Assembly (NCBI GenBank): GCA_947467375.1 | Contig: CANIHL010000006.1 | Coordinates: 1-43,155 of the forward strand | Length of the DNA: 43,155 nucleotides | Direction: 5' to 3' | Origin: Acidimicrobiaceae bacterium | GTDB taxonomy: Bacteria > Actinomycetota > Acidimicrobiia > Acidimicrobiales > Ilumatobacteraceae | Position numbers and translations under genes: made by a program | The notes under the pieces: generated by a model | What the model saw: only the letters and a program-made list of their open reading frames with translations | Databases searched by the model: none | What the model was told of the DNA's origin: nothing | In this document: one piece after another, positions 24,676 to 32,360 of the stretch | Numbering within the stretch: position 1 is the stretch's first letter | Layout: each line of letters opens with the position of its first letter

Positions 24676-25622
24676 GCATCACTGTCCTCCTGGTTGGAGG
24701 ATTCGGAAATTTAGGTGGCCGAATTGCTGCGCATCTTGCAACCTTCGATGAATACGACATCGTTCTTGCGTCACGCAAGTACCAAACGGCGCCGGATTGG
24801 GCAAAGAATGCTCAGACGATTGAACTTGATCTCACTGATCCATCATCGTTTTCAAACATTCCAAAATCCGTCAATTGCATCATCCAGCTTGCAGGTTCAA
24901 ACGATGTTGATTCAGCACAGAATCCAGATCTCGCTCACAGTGTCACCACCGAAGGCACTACCGCGATCTTGAATCATGCGGTTCGTAATGGCATTGAACG
25001 ATTTGTCTATTTTTCGACAGCACATGTTTATGGAGCTCCGCTGGTCGGAAATTTCACTGAAACCTCGCCTACGAATCCAGTCCACCCCTACGCCACAACG
25101 CATTTGGAAGCCGAGCTGGCAGTCGGTGCTGCTCACGAGCGTGGTGAGATTCTGGGTATCCGGATTCGTTTGTCCAATGGATTTGGACGTCCCATGACTT
25201 ACGAAGCTGCCGATTGGCGAACTTTAACGAGTGATCTCTGCAGACAAGCGGTGTTGGAAAAACGGATGGAGATGCGCACCGATGGGCTTCAGGAACGCAA
25301 TTTCATCACTAAGACCGATATTGCGCGAGCCGTTCGTCATCTGATTGAGCTTCCACAAACTCAAGTAGGTAACGGTCTGTTCAATTTGGGTGGATCACAA
25401 TCGCAAACCTTGCTTGCAATGGCAAAGATGATTCAACAACAAGCACAGAAAAAGTTCGGTATCGAAATTCCGTTGCACCGGCCAGAACCGACAGCTGCAG
25501 AAACTCAACACTTAAATTTCGACACAACAAAGCTAACGAACACTGGATTTTTGCTAACCGAGGATGCACTTGGTGAAGTAAACGAGTTTCTCGACATGAT
25601 TGAATTGCATCAACAATCATGA
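24672..25622 (+). CDS. NAD-dependent epimerase/dehydratase-family reductase, YxxxH variant
   Basis: The 316-aa extended SDR has an ATGA overlap with the epimerase gene. The cofactor motif is VLLVGGFGNLGGRIAAHLAT. Next come CIIQLAGSNDVDSAQNPDL, FVYFSTAHVYGAPL and PVHPYATTHLEAELAVG. The last is the active-site helix, but the usual YxxxK lysine is His (YATTH). IRIRLSNGFGRPM and GNGLFNLGGSQSQTLLAMA are standard for the fold. It may reduce C4 of the epimerised CDP-4-keto sugar, finishing a CDP-6-deoxyhexose. The lysine-to-histidine change occurs, in my recollection, in a subgroup from polysaccharide loci, so it need not mean inactivity. Confidence 0.8.
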   Translation: MSITVLLVGGFGNLGGRIAAHLATFDEYDIVLASRKYQTAPDWAKNAQTIELDLTDPSSFSNIPKSVNCIIQLAGSNDVDSAQNPDLAHSVTTEGTTAILNHAVRNGIERFVYFSTAHVYGAPLVGNFTETSPTNPVHPYATTHLEAELAVGAAHERGEILGIRIRLSNGFGRPMTYEAADWRTLTSDLCRQAVLEKRMEMRTDGLQERNFITKTDIARAVRHLIELPQTQVGNGLFNLGGSQSQTLLAMAKMIQQQAQKKFGIEIPLHRPEPTAAETQHLNFDTTKLTNTGFLLTEDALGEVNEFLDMIELHQQS

Positions 25623-26521
25623 ATAATTCTCCGCTCGTTTCTATTGTCATACCGACGTACAACCATGCACCAATGTTGCAGCGCGCATTAGCGACTGTGA
25701 TCGAGCAGACGTATCAAAACTGGAATGCGATAGTGGTGAATAACCATTCAACCGATAACACACTCGAAGTGGTGGCTTCATTTAATGATCCACGAATTCA
25801 ATGCATCAACTTCCACAACAATGGAGTTATTGGTGCGTCGCGAAACGAAGGTATCGCACGTGCCACCGGTGAATACATAGCCTTTCTCGATTCAGACGAC
25901 ACCTGGTTTCCAACAAAGATCGAAAAATGTGTAGCTGTTCTTGATCACGGATCTGACCTTGTTTGCCATGCCGAATATTGGATTGATGAAAAAGGGAAAT
26001 CACGGTTAGTTGTTTATGGTCCGCGTGAAGCTGCTACTCATCACAATTTGATTTACAAAGGAAATCGAATCAGTACTTCCGCAACGATGGTTCGCACAAC
26101 ATTGCTAAAAGAAGTAAAGGGTTTTGATGTATCACCTGAATTGATTTCGACTGAGGATTACGACCTCTGGATCCGTTTAGCTGCAAAGTCCAATAAGTTT
26201 GCATTCATTGACGAACCACTAGGTGAATACCACCGCCACGACAACAATGTCAGCGCAAACATTGAGAAACACTTAGCGGCTGAGTTAGCACTGCTTGCCA
26301 AACACTTTTCTGTAAATGCACAGTTGGAAAATTCCCTTGCGCGGCGTCGTCGAAAAGCATTGGCTTACTATGGTGCAGGACGATCACTACATAGAACGAA
26401 CAAGCATTTTCTTGCGTTAAAGAAATACGCCCGGGCGATGATCATTTGGCCTATTTCGCTACGGTTATACGCAGCAGTCTTGCTTTCGCTGGTGGGAATT
26501 TTTACGCCAAAAAGCAAGTAG
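25619..26521 (+). CDS. Family 2 glycosyltransferase
   Basis: The product is 300 aa, coupled to the previous gene by ATGA. The GT-A/GT2 motifs are VSIVIPTYNHAPMLQRALAT, VNNHSTDNTLEVVASF, NEGIARATGEYIAFLDSDDT (DxD-type metal site) and later STEDYDLWIRLAAKS. The final 40 residues are basic and hydrophobic (ALKKYARAMIIWPISLRLYA, then AVLLSLVGIF), suggesting peripheral membrane attachment, as in many polysaccharide transferases. It should add one sugar of the repeat unit on the cytoplasmic face; donor and acceptor cannot be inferred. The stop at 26519-26521 is followed at once by the next gene. Confidence 0.92.
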   Translation: MNNSPLVSIVIPTYNHAPMLQRALATVIEQTYQNWNAIVVNNHSTDNTLEVVASFNDPRIQCINFHNNGVIGASRNEGIARATGEYIAFLDSDDTWFPTKIEKCVAVLDHGSDLVCHAEYWIDEKGKSRLVVYGPREAATHHNLIYKGNRISTSATMVRTTLLKEVKGFDVSPELISTEDYDLWIRLAAKSNKFAFIDEPLGEYHRHDNNVSANIEKHLAAELALLAKHFSVNAQLENSLARRRRKALAYYGAGRSLHRTNKHFLALKKYARAMIIWPISLRLYAAVLLSLVGIFTPKSK

Positions 26522-26525
26522 CGTT

Positions 26526-27509
26526 ATAGGTATCGAAACCGAACGCGATATTCGATATTTTGCCTATGCGCGACATGCTCTTGCCGAGGCATTACGGATC
26601 TGCAAATGCGGACCAGGCGACTTCGTTCTCGTTCCTGAATTCATTTGTCGAGACGTCCTCAGTTCGATTCACGCTGTTGGCTCCACCCCAGTCTTCTACC
26701 CAGTAGACCGCACGCTTTCTCCAACGAATTTGCTTAATGCCCAACGGTGCAAAGCCGTTCTTGCCGTTAACTACTTTGGCTTTGCTCAAGATTTAACACC
26801 CTTTCGTGAGTATTGCTTGCAATCGGGGGCCACCCTCATCGAAGACAACGCGCATGGCTTTCTCAGCAAAGACTCCGATGGAAACCTGCTTGGTACGCGA
26901 ACTGGCCTTGGGATAACCAGCATTCGCAAAACCGTTCGTTTGATCAATGGTGCTGCACTTCATGTTTCTGGTAACGAGAATTTGAGCCTTGTAGGGAACC
27001 AACTCAATTTTCAGCAAAGTCGGTTGCCAAAGGGATTTGTGCTCCGCAAGCTTTCGGCGCAAATTCAGCGTTCGACAAGAGTTCCTGCGCTTTCATTTTT
27101 TCAACTTGCAATTCGTATAGCGCGACTCGTTACTACGGGATCACGTCTACCTCGATCCACTCAGGAAAGTGAGACCGAACTTCCGTCGCCAGTAGCTCCC
27201 CATAGCTCGGTTCTTAAACTCATCCAATCACTAGAGCCAAGTGCTGAAATTTTGCGACGTCAACAGCTCTTTAACAAAGTTCTCGGTCGAGTAAAAGATC
27301 TAGATATTGAACCGATTTTTCATCAGTTAGAAGCCGGTACGTCTCCATATGGTTTTGCTTTCATCAGTGGCCGTTCCTCTGTGCAACGAGTACAGAAAAA
27401 ATTACGCGGACTTTCAGTTGAAGTTATCCATTGGCCAGACCTCCCTGACGCAGTAAGCGTTGCCGATGATCACTTTTACCGCAACGTTTGGGTGGTGAAT
27501 TTTCTATGA
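26526..27509 (+). CDS. DegT-type PLP aminotransferase, no canonical start codon
   Basis: The frame is open from 26442, but it has no ATG, GTG or TTG until a TTG at 26730. The protein similarity clearly begins earlier: ARHALAEALRICKCGPGDFV, VPEFICRDVLSSIHAVGS, then TPVFYPVD are the N-terminal DegT/DnrJ/EryC1 blocks. I place the start provisionally at the ATA at 26526 (327 aa); ATT at 26550 is another option. Later motifs are AVLAVNYFGFAQDL, LIEDNAHGFLS and a lysine in TSIRKTVRLINGAAL at the Schiff-base position. The end overlaps the FemAB-like gene (ATGA). Possible explanations are a rare start codon, a sequencing or assembly indel, or a decaying gene. The coding part otherwise looks intact. 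Confidence 0.7.
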   Translation: MGIETERDIRYFAYARHALAEALRICKCGPGDFVLVPEFICRDVLSSIHAVGSTPVFYPVDRTLSPTNLLNAQRCKAVLAVNYFGFAQDLTPFREYCLQSGATLIEDNAHGFLSKDSDGNLLGTRTGLGITSIRKTVRLINGAALHVSGNENLSLVGNQLNFQQSRLPKGFVLRKLSAQIQRSTRVPALSFFQLAIRIARLVTTGSRLPRSTQESETELPSPVAPHSSVLKLIQSLEPSAEILRRQQLFNKVLGRVKDLDIEPIFHQLEAGTSPYGFAFISGRSSVQRVQKKLRGLSVEVIHWPDLPDAVSVADDHFYRNVWVVNFL

Positions 27510-28501
27510 GTGCGAACTGGAATATTTTCGAAGGAGATGATCGCGCCTGGGATGAATTGCTCAATGATCTTGGACAGATCTGCGTTTATCAGTCGTCAAA
27601 CTGGGCGCGCCACAAATCTTCTGCGGGTTGGACTCATGTTCGAGTGATCAAGACCATCAATAATTCGCAGCTTGCAATTCAGTTTCTGGTGCGTAGGGCA
27701 CCTTTCGGAATAGCAATGGCATGGGCTCCTGGCGGTTTTAGCGGAGACCTTGGGATTCTTGATAAGGAACTTTCGTCGTCACTCAAGAAGCTTCTTTCAG
27801 CTCGATTCCTCTACGTCCGCTTCGGAATGATGATTGATTTCACACAAGACAAGGCAGCGCTTCTCTCAGAATCTGGTTTTACGAAGAGCATGAATCCAAT
27901 AGGTGCGAAGCAAAGCATGGTGCTCAGAGTTCAAACAGATGAAGAAAAGATGCTGTCATCTGCCTCAAGTAATTGGAAGCGTAACTACAAACGATCGCTG
28001 CGCTCGTCAACTGTGCCGTATGTCTGGAATGACGCAAGCCCAAACCAACTTGAGTCGGCCTACCGACTGATGGATGAATTCAAAAAAGTTGATGGCGTAA
28101 AACTGCAGATGACGGCTGCAGATATTGAAAGCATTCAGAAAAACTTTGGCGGCGACTTAATACTCATCCGCATGGACGATGCTTCGGGAAATTTGCTTTC
28201 TGTTCGCGGTGCTCTGATCCAGGCATCCACTGCATGGGACTTTATTGCTGTAACCACTCCAGAGGGTCGGAAAACCTACTCTTCGCATCGCACACTCGTT
28301 TCGCTGGCCCAGGAATGCGCAAAACGAGGATGCACGACACTTGAACTTGGCGGAATCGACCCTGAAAAAAACAAGGGTGTATTTGATTTCAAAAACGGCA
28401 CTGGTGCTCAAATAACCACCTATTTGGGCGAATGGGAAGCTGCGCATCCATCTTGGATTCGCCCAGTCATTAGTAGAATTATCTCAACAAAGGCCCAATA
28501 A
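27506..28501 (+). CDS. FemAB/GNAT-like acyltransferase
   Basis: The product is 331 aa from the ATG at 27506, which overlaps the aminotransferase stop. It resembles the FemA/FemB-like and BioF2 GNAT-fold proteins: VYQSSNWARHKSSAGWTHVR near the start, AWAPGGFSGDLGIL, SNWKRNYKRSLRSS, then LLSVRGALIQASTAWDFIAV, YSSHRTLVSLAQECAKRGCT and TLELGGIDPEKNKGVFDFK. The last stretch is the typical C-terminal GNAT block of this family. These enzymes transfer aminoacyl or acyl groups to amino groups. Next to a DegT aminotransferase, a plausible role is acylation of a newly made amino sugar. No signal peptide or membrane helix is seen. Confidence 0.8.
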   Translation: MSANWNIFEGDDRAWDELLNDLGQICVYQSSNWARHKSSAGWTHVRVIKTINNSQLAIQFLVRRAPFGIAMAWAPGGFSGDLGILDKELSSSLKKLLSARFLYVRFGMMIDFTQDKAALLSESGFTKSMNPIGAKQSMVLRVQTDEEKMLSSASSNWKRNYKRSLRSSTVPYVWNDASPNQLESAYRLMDEFKKVDGVKLQMTAADIESIQKNFGGDLILIRMDDASGNLLSVRGALIQASTAWDFIAVTTPEGRKTYSSHRTLVSLAQECAKRGCTTLELGGIDPEKNKGVFDFKNGTGAQITTYLGEWEAAHPSWIRPVISRIISTKAQ

Positions 28502-28556
28502 CCAGCACTTCTCGTGAATGTGCTCGTTACTACACCGTGAGAGTGAACTGCAATCC

Positions 28557-29687
28557 ATGAGCGAACTCGCGACTTATTCCACCCAGGCAATTTTCTTTGC
28601 ACTGGTTGCCGTAGTCGTCGTGTCCCGTTCGAAAAAGACAGACCTCTACCAATTTGCCCTTATTTCAATTTGGCTAATTGGGGTAATCGCAATTTATGCG
28701 CGTTATCGAGAAGGCCAGGTGCTCTTCTACTCCAACGATCAAGACTTTCATAAACTGATTATCGACTACTACATCCCTGTAGAAGGAATTCACCTCAACG
28801 CATTCTTCGGCCTTCGATACATACTGACAATTCCTGTCTATCTCGTGGCAAAACTTGGCTTTGATGCCATGTTGTTACTGAAGTTCATCCAACTTGTATT
28901 TTTACTCTTGTTGTATCGACAAGCAAAAATTTATTTAGCCCGCGGAGCGGTAGTTCTCCGCTTTTGGCACATCACATGTATCGCCGGCCCAATTACCGTA
29001 TTCATGTCTTTGCTTTCTCTTCGAGACCTCATACTTGCCTATTTGGCAGTTGCATTTGTATTCAATGAATCAATACGTCTCAGAATCGCGGTACTTGCCT
29101 TAACACTTTGCCTTCGGCCGCACTTAGCTGTCGCACTTGCTTTCGGACTACTCGCTGCAGAAATATTCATAAGAGCAAAAAATACGAAACCGCTGTTCTA
29201 TCTTTTAGCTTTTTCAATGATTTCATATGTTTTTGGGTGCTTGGTTTTCCCAATTGGGGCCTTTATTCAACATCATTCCGCTTTTGAAGGACCGTCTTCT
29301 GTTTTTTCGCAGCTGAAATTCTCGCGACTGGTCATTAACTTCGTTGGATTGCAGTTCTTGGCCTTGAATGATGAAAACGGATTGATTGTCGCACGATCAA
29401 CGTTTTCGCTGCTTCTTTCCAGAATTGTGTTTTTTGACACTATTCTCATCCCGATTCTCTTTTTGAAATCAGCTGTATCAAGAATTTCATTTCAAACTAA
29501 AGAAAAAGTTTTGGTCTTAATGTCGTTCCTGTTCTTTTATGGTGTTGTCTCTCAGACAACTTGGAACTCAACTCGTCAGAACATTCCATTTCTTGCGTGC
29601 ATGGGAGTTCTTTCTGTTGCGGACATTGAGCATTTTCGCCAAATCAAAGCCAAAGTTGCACCAAAACTGTTGATGGCGACTCGTTAA
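28557..29687 (+). CDS. Polytopic membrane protein, Wzy/EpsG-like candidate polymerase
   Basis: The product is 376 aa from the ATG at 28557; an upstream candidate at 28518 is less likely because the extra residues are polar. Roughly ten hydrophobic segments are visible, for example AIFFALVAVVVV, FALISIWLIGVIAIYA, LIPILFLKS and VLVLMSFLFFYGVV. Between them is an extended polar loop (YSNDQDFHKLIIDYYIPVEG). The pair SLLSLRDLILAYLAVAFVF resembles the arginine-aspartate element of EpsG/Wzy-like proteins. Sequence conservation in Wzy proteins is low, so the call rests on topology and on position between the transferases and WecA. A flippase is less likely given length and topology, but not excluded. 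Confidence 0.6.
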   Translation: MSELATYSTQAIFFALVAVVVVSRSKKTDLYQFALISIWLIGVIAIYARYREGQVLFYSNDQDFHKLIIDYYIPVEGIHLNAFFGLRYILTIPVYLVAKLGFDAMLLLKFIQLVFLLLLYRQAKIYLARGAVVLRFWHITCIAGPITVFMSLLSLRDLILAYLAVAFVFNESIRLRIAVLALTLCLRPHLAVALAFGLLAAEIFIRAKNTKPLFYLLAFSMISYVFGCLVFPIGAFIQHHSAFEGPSSVFSQLKFSRLVINFVGLQFLALNDENGLIVARSTFSLLLSRIVFFDTILIPILFLKSAVSRISFQTKEKVLVLMSFLFFYGVVSQTTWNSTRQNIPFLACMGVLSVADIEHFRQIKAKVAPKLLMATR

Positions 29688-29691
29688 CTCC

Positions 29692-30816
29692 ATGACCAAG
29701 TTGCATTTTGTTGTAAATGAAGACTGGGCGTTTATCTCCCACTTTTTTGAGCGGGCAGTTGCGGCCCAATCTGCTGGGTACAACGTGGGAATCAGTGCAC
29801 ACTGTGGTGAAAAGCGAGTTGTGCTTGAAAGTTCAGGTTTTGTGATTTATCCACACAATATTTCACGAAGCGGAACCAACCCGCTCGTTGAAATTCGAAA
29901 TCTTCTTGCAATGGTCAAGGTATTTCGAGCATCCAAACCCGACATCATCCACCTCATTGCGCTTAAGCCAATAGTCATCGGGGCAATCGCTGCTCGAATC
30001 TATGGAAAAGCTCAAGTTGTCTGTGCGCCAATTGGAATGGGTTACCTTTTTTCATCAAATGATCGAAAGGCGCGCTTGCTTCAGCCAATCGTCCGATTCG
30101 TTCTGCGTCGTCTGTTGAATTTCAAAAATACTCAAGTGATTATTGAGAATGAAGAAGACTGTGAGTCATTGGTCTCCGGCAATTTTGTAAAGACGTCAAA
30201 CATCCAAGTAATCAAGGGGGCCGGCGTCGATCTCTCCTTGTATAAAGCGATCCCAGAAAACCTTGACGCCCAAGTAGTCACGATGTTTTCTCGGGTTCTT
30301 CGTGATAAAGGCGTTCTTGATTACGTCGAGGCCGCCAAGATAGTGCATCGTGAATTTCCGAACGCAGAATTTCAACTAGTTGGTGACTGTGACCTAGGTA
30401 ATCCGACTTCATTTAGCGAAAGTGAAGTTCGTTCCTGGGAGTCTGCTGGCCCCATCAAGTGGCTTGGCTATCGAACTGATGTGCCTGAGTTGCTCGCGGC
30501 TTCAAACATTGTCTGTCTGCCCTCATACCGAGAAGGTTTGCCAAAGACCTTGATTGAGGCTTGTGCAGCACAGAGGGCAATCGTTGCCACAGATGTGACC
30601 GGGTGCCGTGAAGTAGTCACACACGGTTTGAACGGCTTTCTTGTCCCAGTGCGCAACCCCGAGAAATTGGCCGATGCTATTTCACAATTACTTGGCGACC
30701 AGGTACAGCGCACGGAATTTGCGAAAAATGGTCGAGCTCGGGCTGAAAACGAATTTGCGTCGCCTATTGTCATCGAACGAACCCTTGCCGTCTATAAGAA
30801 AGTGCTCAGCGTTTGA
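29692..30816 (+). CDS. Family 4 glycosyltransferase
   Basis: The 374-aa GT-B enzyme begins four bases after the polymerase-like gene. The N-terminal acceptor half has HFVVNEDWAFISHFFERAVA and PDIIHLIALKPIVIGAIAAR. The C-terminal donor half has VVTMFSRVLRDKGVLDYVEA (GT4 wording), IKWLGYRTDVPELLAASNIV, CLPSYREGLPKTLIEACAAQ (EGLPKxxxEA with the GT4 glutamates) and TDVTGCREVVTHGLNGFLVP. The length is normal. Pairing with the next, WecA-like gene suggests it adds an early sugar of the lipid-linked unit. Its stop overlaps the TTG start of that gene. Confidence 0.92.
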   Translation: MTKLHFVVNEDWAFISHFFERAVAAQSAGYNVGISAHCGEKRVVLESSGFVIYPHNISRSGTNPLVEIRNLLAMVKVFRASKPDIIHLIALKPIVIGAIAARIYGKAQVVCAPIGMGYLFSSNDRKARLLQPIVRFVLRRLLNFKNTQVIIENEEDCESLVSGNFVKTSNIQVIKGAGVDLSLYKAIPENLDAQVVTMFSRVLRDKGVLDYVEAAKIVHREFPNAEFQLVGDCDLGNPTSFSESEVRSWESAGPIKWLGYRTDVPELLAASNIVCLPSYREGLPKTLIEACAAQRAIVATDVTGCREVVTHGLNGFLVPVRNPEKLADAISQLLGDQVQRTEFAKNGRARAENEFASPIVIERTLAVYKKVLSV

Positions 30817-31838
30817 CTACTCCAATTATCGCTGTCGCCCTCTTCCTAGCTTCAGCATTCACAACTAGGCATCTTGTTGCAAATTCGCTCCGTCTTTCAA
30901 CACTGGACATACCGAATGAGCGAAGCTCCCACCGCTCCCCCACCCCCCGCGGTGGAGGAATTGCGTTTGTTGCGGCATCACTAATTGGTTTCCTTCTTTT
31001 ATTACTCAATGACACTCTTGATCATGCTGATCTTTTTGCAATCTGTTGTGCGGGAGTAATCGTTGCAATTGCTGGTCATCTCGACGATCGACAGAAAATC
31101 TCAGGGGCCACAATCCGGCTCGTATTTCATGCAATCGGGGCAATCGTCCTCGTTGTCGCAATTGGGTTTCCTTCGCAGATTTCCGTTTTTGATCGAACTA
31201 TCAACACAGGCATAATCGGCTCATTACTCGGCGTTGTTTATCTTGTGTGGCTACTTAATTTGTTCAACTTCATGGACGGAACAGACGGAATCGCAGCCAG
31301 CGAAGCAATTTTTGTATGTGTAGCAGGGGCAGCACTTAACTTCCAAGTTCTTTCGAACATCAATTTAAGTGCAGCAGCAATTATTCTCGCTGCCAGCACG
31401 TTCGGATTTCTTCTCTACAACTGGTCGCCAGCAAAAATATTCATGGGCGATGTTGGTAGTGGATTTTTGGGGATTGTTATTGGTGGGCTTTCACTCATGG
31501 CGGCCAAACAACAGCATGAGCTTTTATGGGTGTGGAGCATTTTGCTCGCAGTATTTGTAAGCGATGCAACGATTACGTTGATTCGTCGTTTAGCTCGGAA
31601 ACAAAAGCCACATGTCGCTCACCGCAGTCACGCATATCAACACCTTGCAATTCGATTTAATTCACATGCGAAAGTCTCGCTAATCGTTCTTGCAATCAAC
31701 GTTGTGTGGCTTCTGCCAATTGCATTCCTTGTTGCCGACAACCAATTACCAGGAACCACTGGTGTAGTAATTGCTTACGTTCCGCTTCTTGTTGCGGCGC
31801 TAATTCTTGGCGCTGGAAAAGATTCAGCGACTAACTAA
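30813..31838 (+). CDS. WecA/MraY-family undecaprenyl-phosphate phosphoglycosyltransferase
   Basis: The 341-aa polytopic enzyme begins at a TTG overlapping the GT4 stop (TTGA). It should transfer a UDP-HexNAc phosphate moiety to undecaprenyl phosphate, starting the repeat unit. Diagnostic motifs are RSSHRSPTPRGGGIAFV, GHLDDRQKISGATIRL (the DD pair), LNLFNFMDGTDGIAASEA (NxxNxxDGxDG), YNWSPAKIFMGDVGSGFLG (catalytic Asp) and VAHRSHAYQHLA (HRxHxYQ, the nucleotide-sugar loop of WecA/WbpL). About ten membrane helices lie between. The gene closes the glycan locus and overlaps the convergent oxidoreductase gene by 8 bases. Confidence 0.93.
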   Translation: MTTPIIAVALFLASAFTTRHLVANSLRLSTLDIPNERSSHRSPTPRGGGIAFVAASLIGFLLLLLNDTLDHADLFAICCAGVIVAIAGHLDDRQKISGATIRLVFHAIGAIVLVVAIGFPSQISVFDRTINTGIIGSLLGVVYLVWLLNLFNFMDGTDGIAASEAIFVCVAGAALNFQVLSNINLSAAAIILAASTFGFLLYNWSPAKIFMGDVGSGFLGIVIGGLSLMAAKQQHELLWVWSILLAVFVSDATITLIRRLARKQKPHVAHRSHAYQHLAIRFNSHAKVSLIVLAINVVWLLPIAFLVADNQLPGTTGVVIAYVPLLVAALILGAGKDSATN

Positions 31839-32271
31839 TTCGCGTTAAGCGAACGAGTGGAATTCGACGCTCGGTCTTCAGCTGATAGTTCGCAAAATCT
31901 GGCCAAATTCCCACCATCGTGTTCCATGCGGTCTCACGATCGGCATCTTCAGCCATGGTCTGTGCGTTTGCTTGAAATACTTCAGGTCCAACTTGCAGAG
32001 TCACTTCTTTGTTCGCAACAAGATTTTCGTACCACAGTGGATTTACTGGGTGCCCGCCCTTGGAGGCAACAATCACGTAGTCATCACCAATGCGTCCATA
32101 GATCAATGCCGTTCGGCGCAATGCTCCCGACTTACGTCCAGTCACGGTGAGCAACAGAGTCGGAACGCCCCTCCAGATATGGCCCTCTGCACCGTTCGTC
32201 TCTACGTATTGGCGAATGTGGTCAGCGACCCAGTCGCTAGGGCTATCAATGATTGTTGGCTCTGAGGTCAT
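31831..32271 (-). CDS. F420-type nitroreductase-family oxidoreductase (Ddn-like)
   Basis: The 146-aa product resembles the deazaflavin-dependent nitroreductase (DUF385) family. Motifs are PTLLLTVTGRKSGALRRTAL, YVIVASKGGHPVNPLWYENL and VTLQVGPEVFQANAQTM. These correspond to the split beta-barrel that binds cofactor F420. ASKGG and NPxWYxNL are characteristic. The length is normal (about 140-150). The family is largely actinobacterial, which supports the taxonomic guess. The substrate is unknown. The ATG follows a TAGCCT box by 6 bases and has no ribosome site. The 3' end overlaps the WecA-like gene tail to tail. Confidence 0.88.
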   Translation of the reverse strand: MTSEPTIIDSPSDWVADHIRQYVETNGAEGHIWRGVPTLLLTVTGRKSGALRRTALIYGRIGDDYVIVASKGGHPVNPLWYENLVANKEVTLQVGPEVFQANAQTMAEDADRETAWNTMVGIWPDFANYQLKTERRIPLVRLTRIS

Positions 32272-32277
32272 GGCCGC

Positions 32278-32283
32278 AGGCTA
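32278..32283 (-). promoter_or_regulatory. Candidate -10 box, leaderless F420-type oxidoreductase
   Basis: Reading on the minus strand, TAGCCT is followed by 6 bases and the ATG at 32271. The 89-base gap to the next gene holds no other recognisable element. Confidence 0.4.
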
Positions 32284-32360
32284 ACGCCTAAATATGGCGT
32301 CTTCGAACACGAAATTTTCAAGATTACATACCGCGATCTTGTCTTTATCTACTCAAAGAC

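Noticed and set aside
26730-26732. TTG as the start of the DegT-type gene
   Set aside because: It would cut off about 68 residues with clear DegT N-terminal similarity, so it is unlikely to be the true start.
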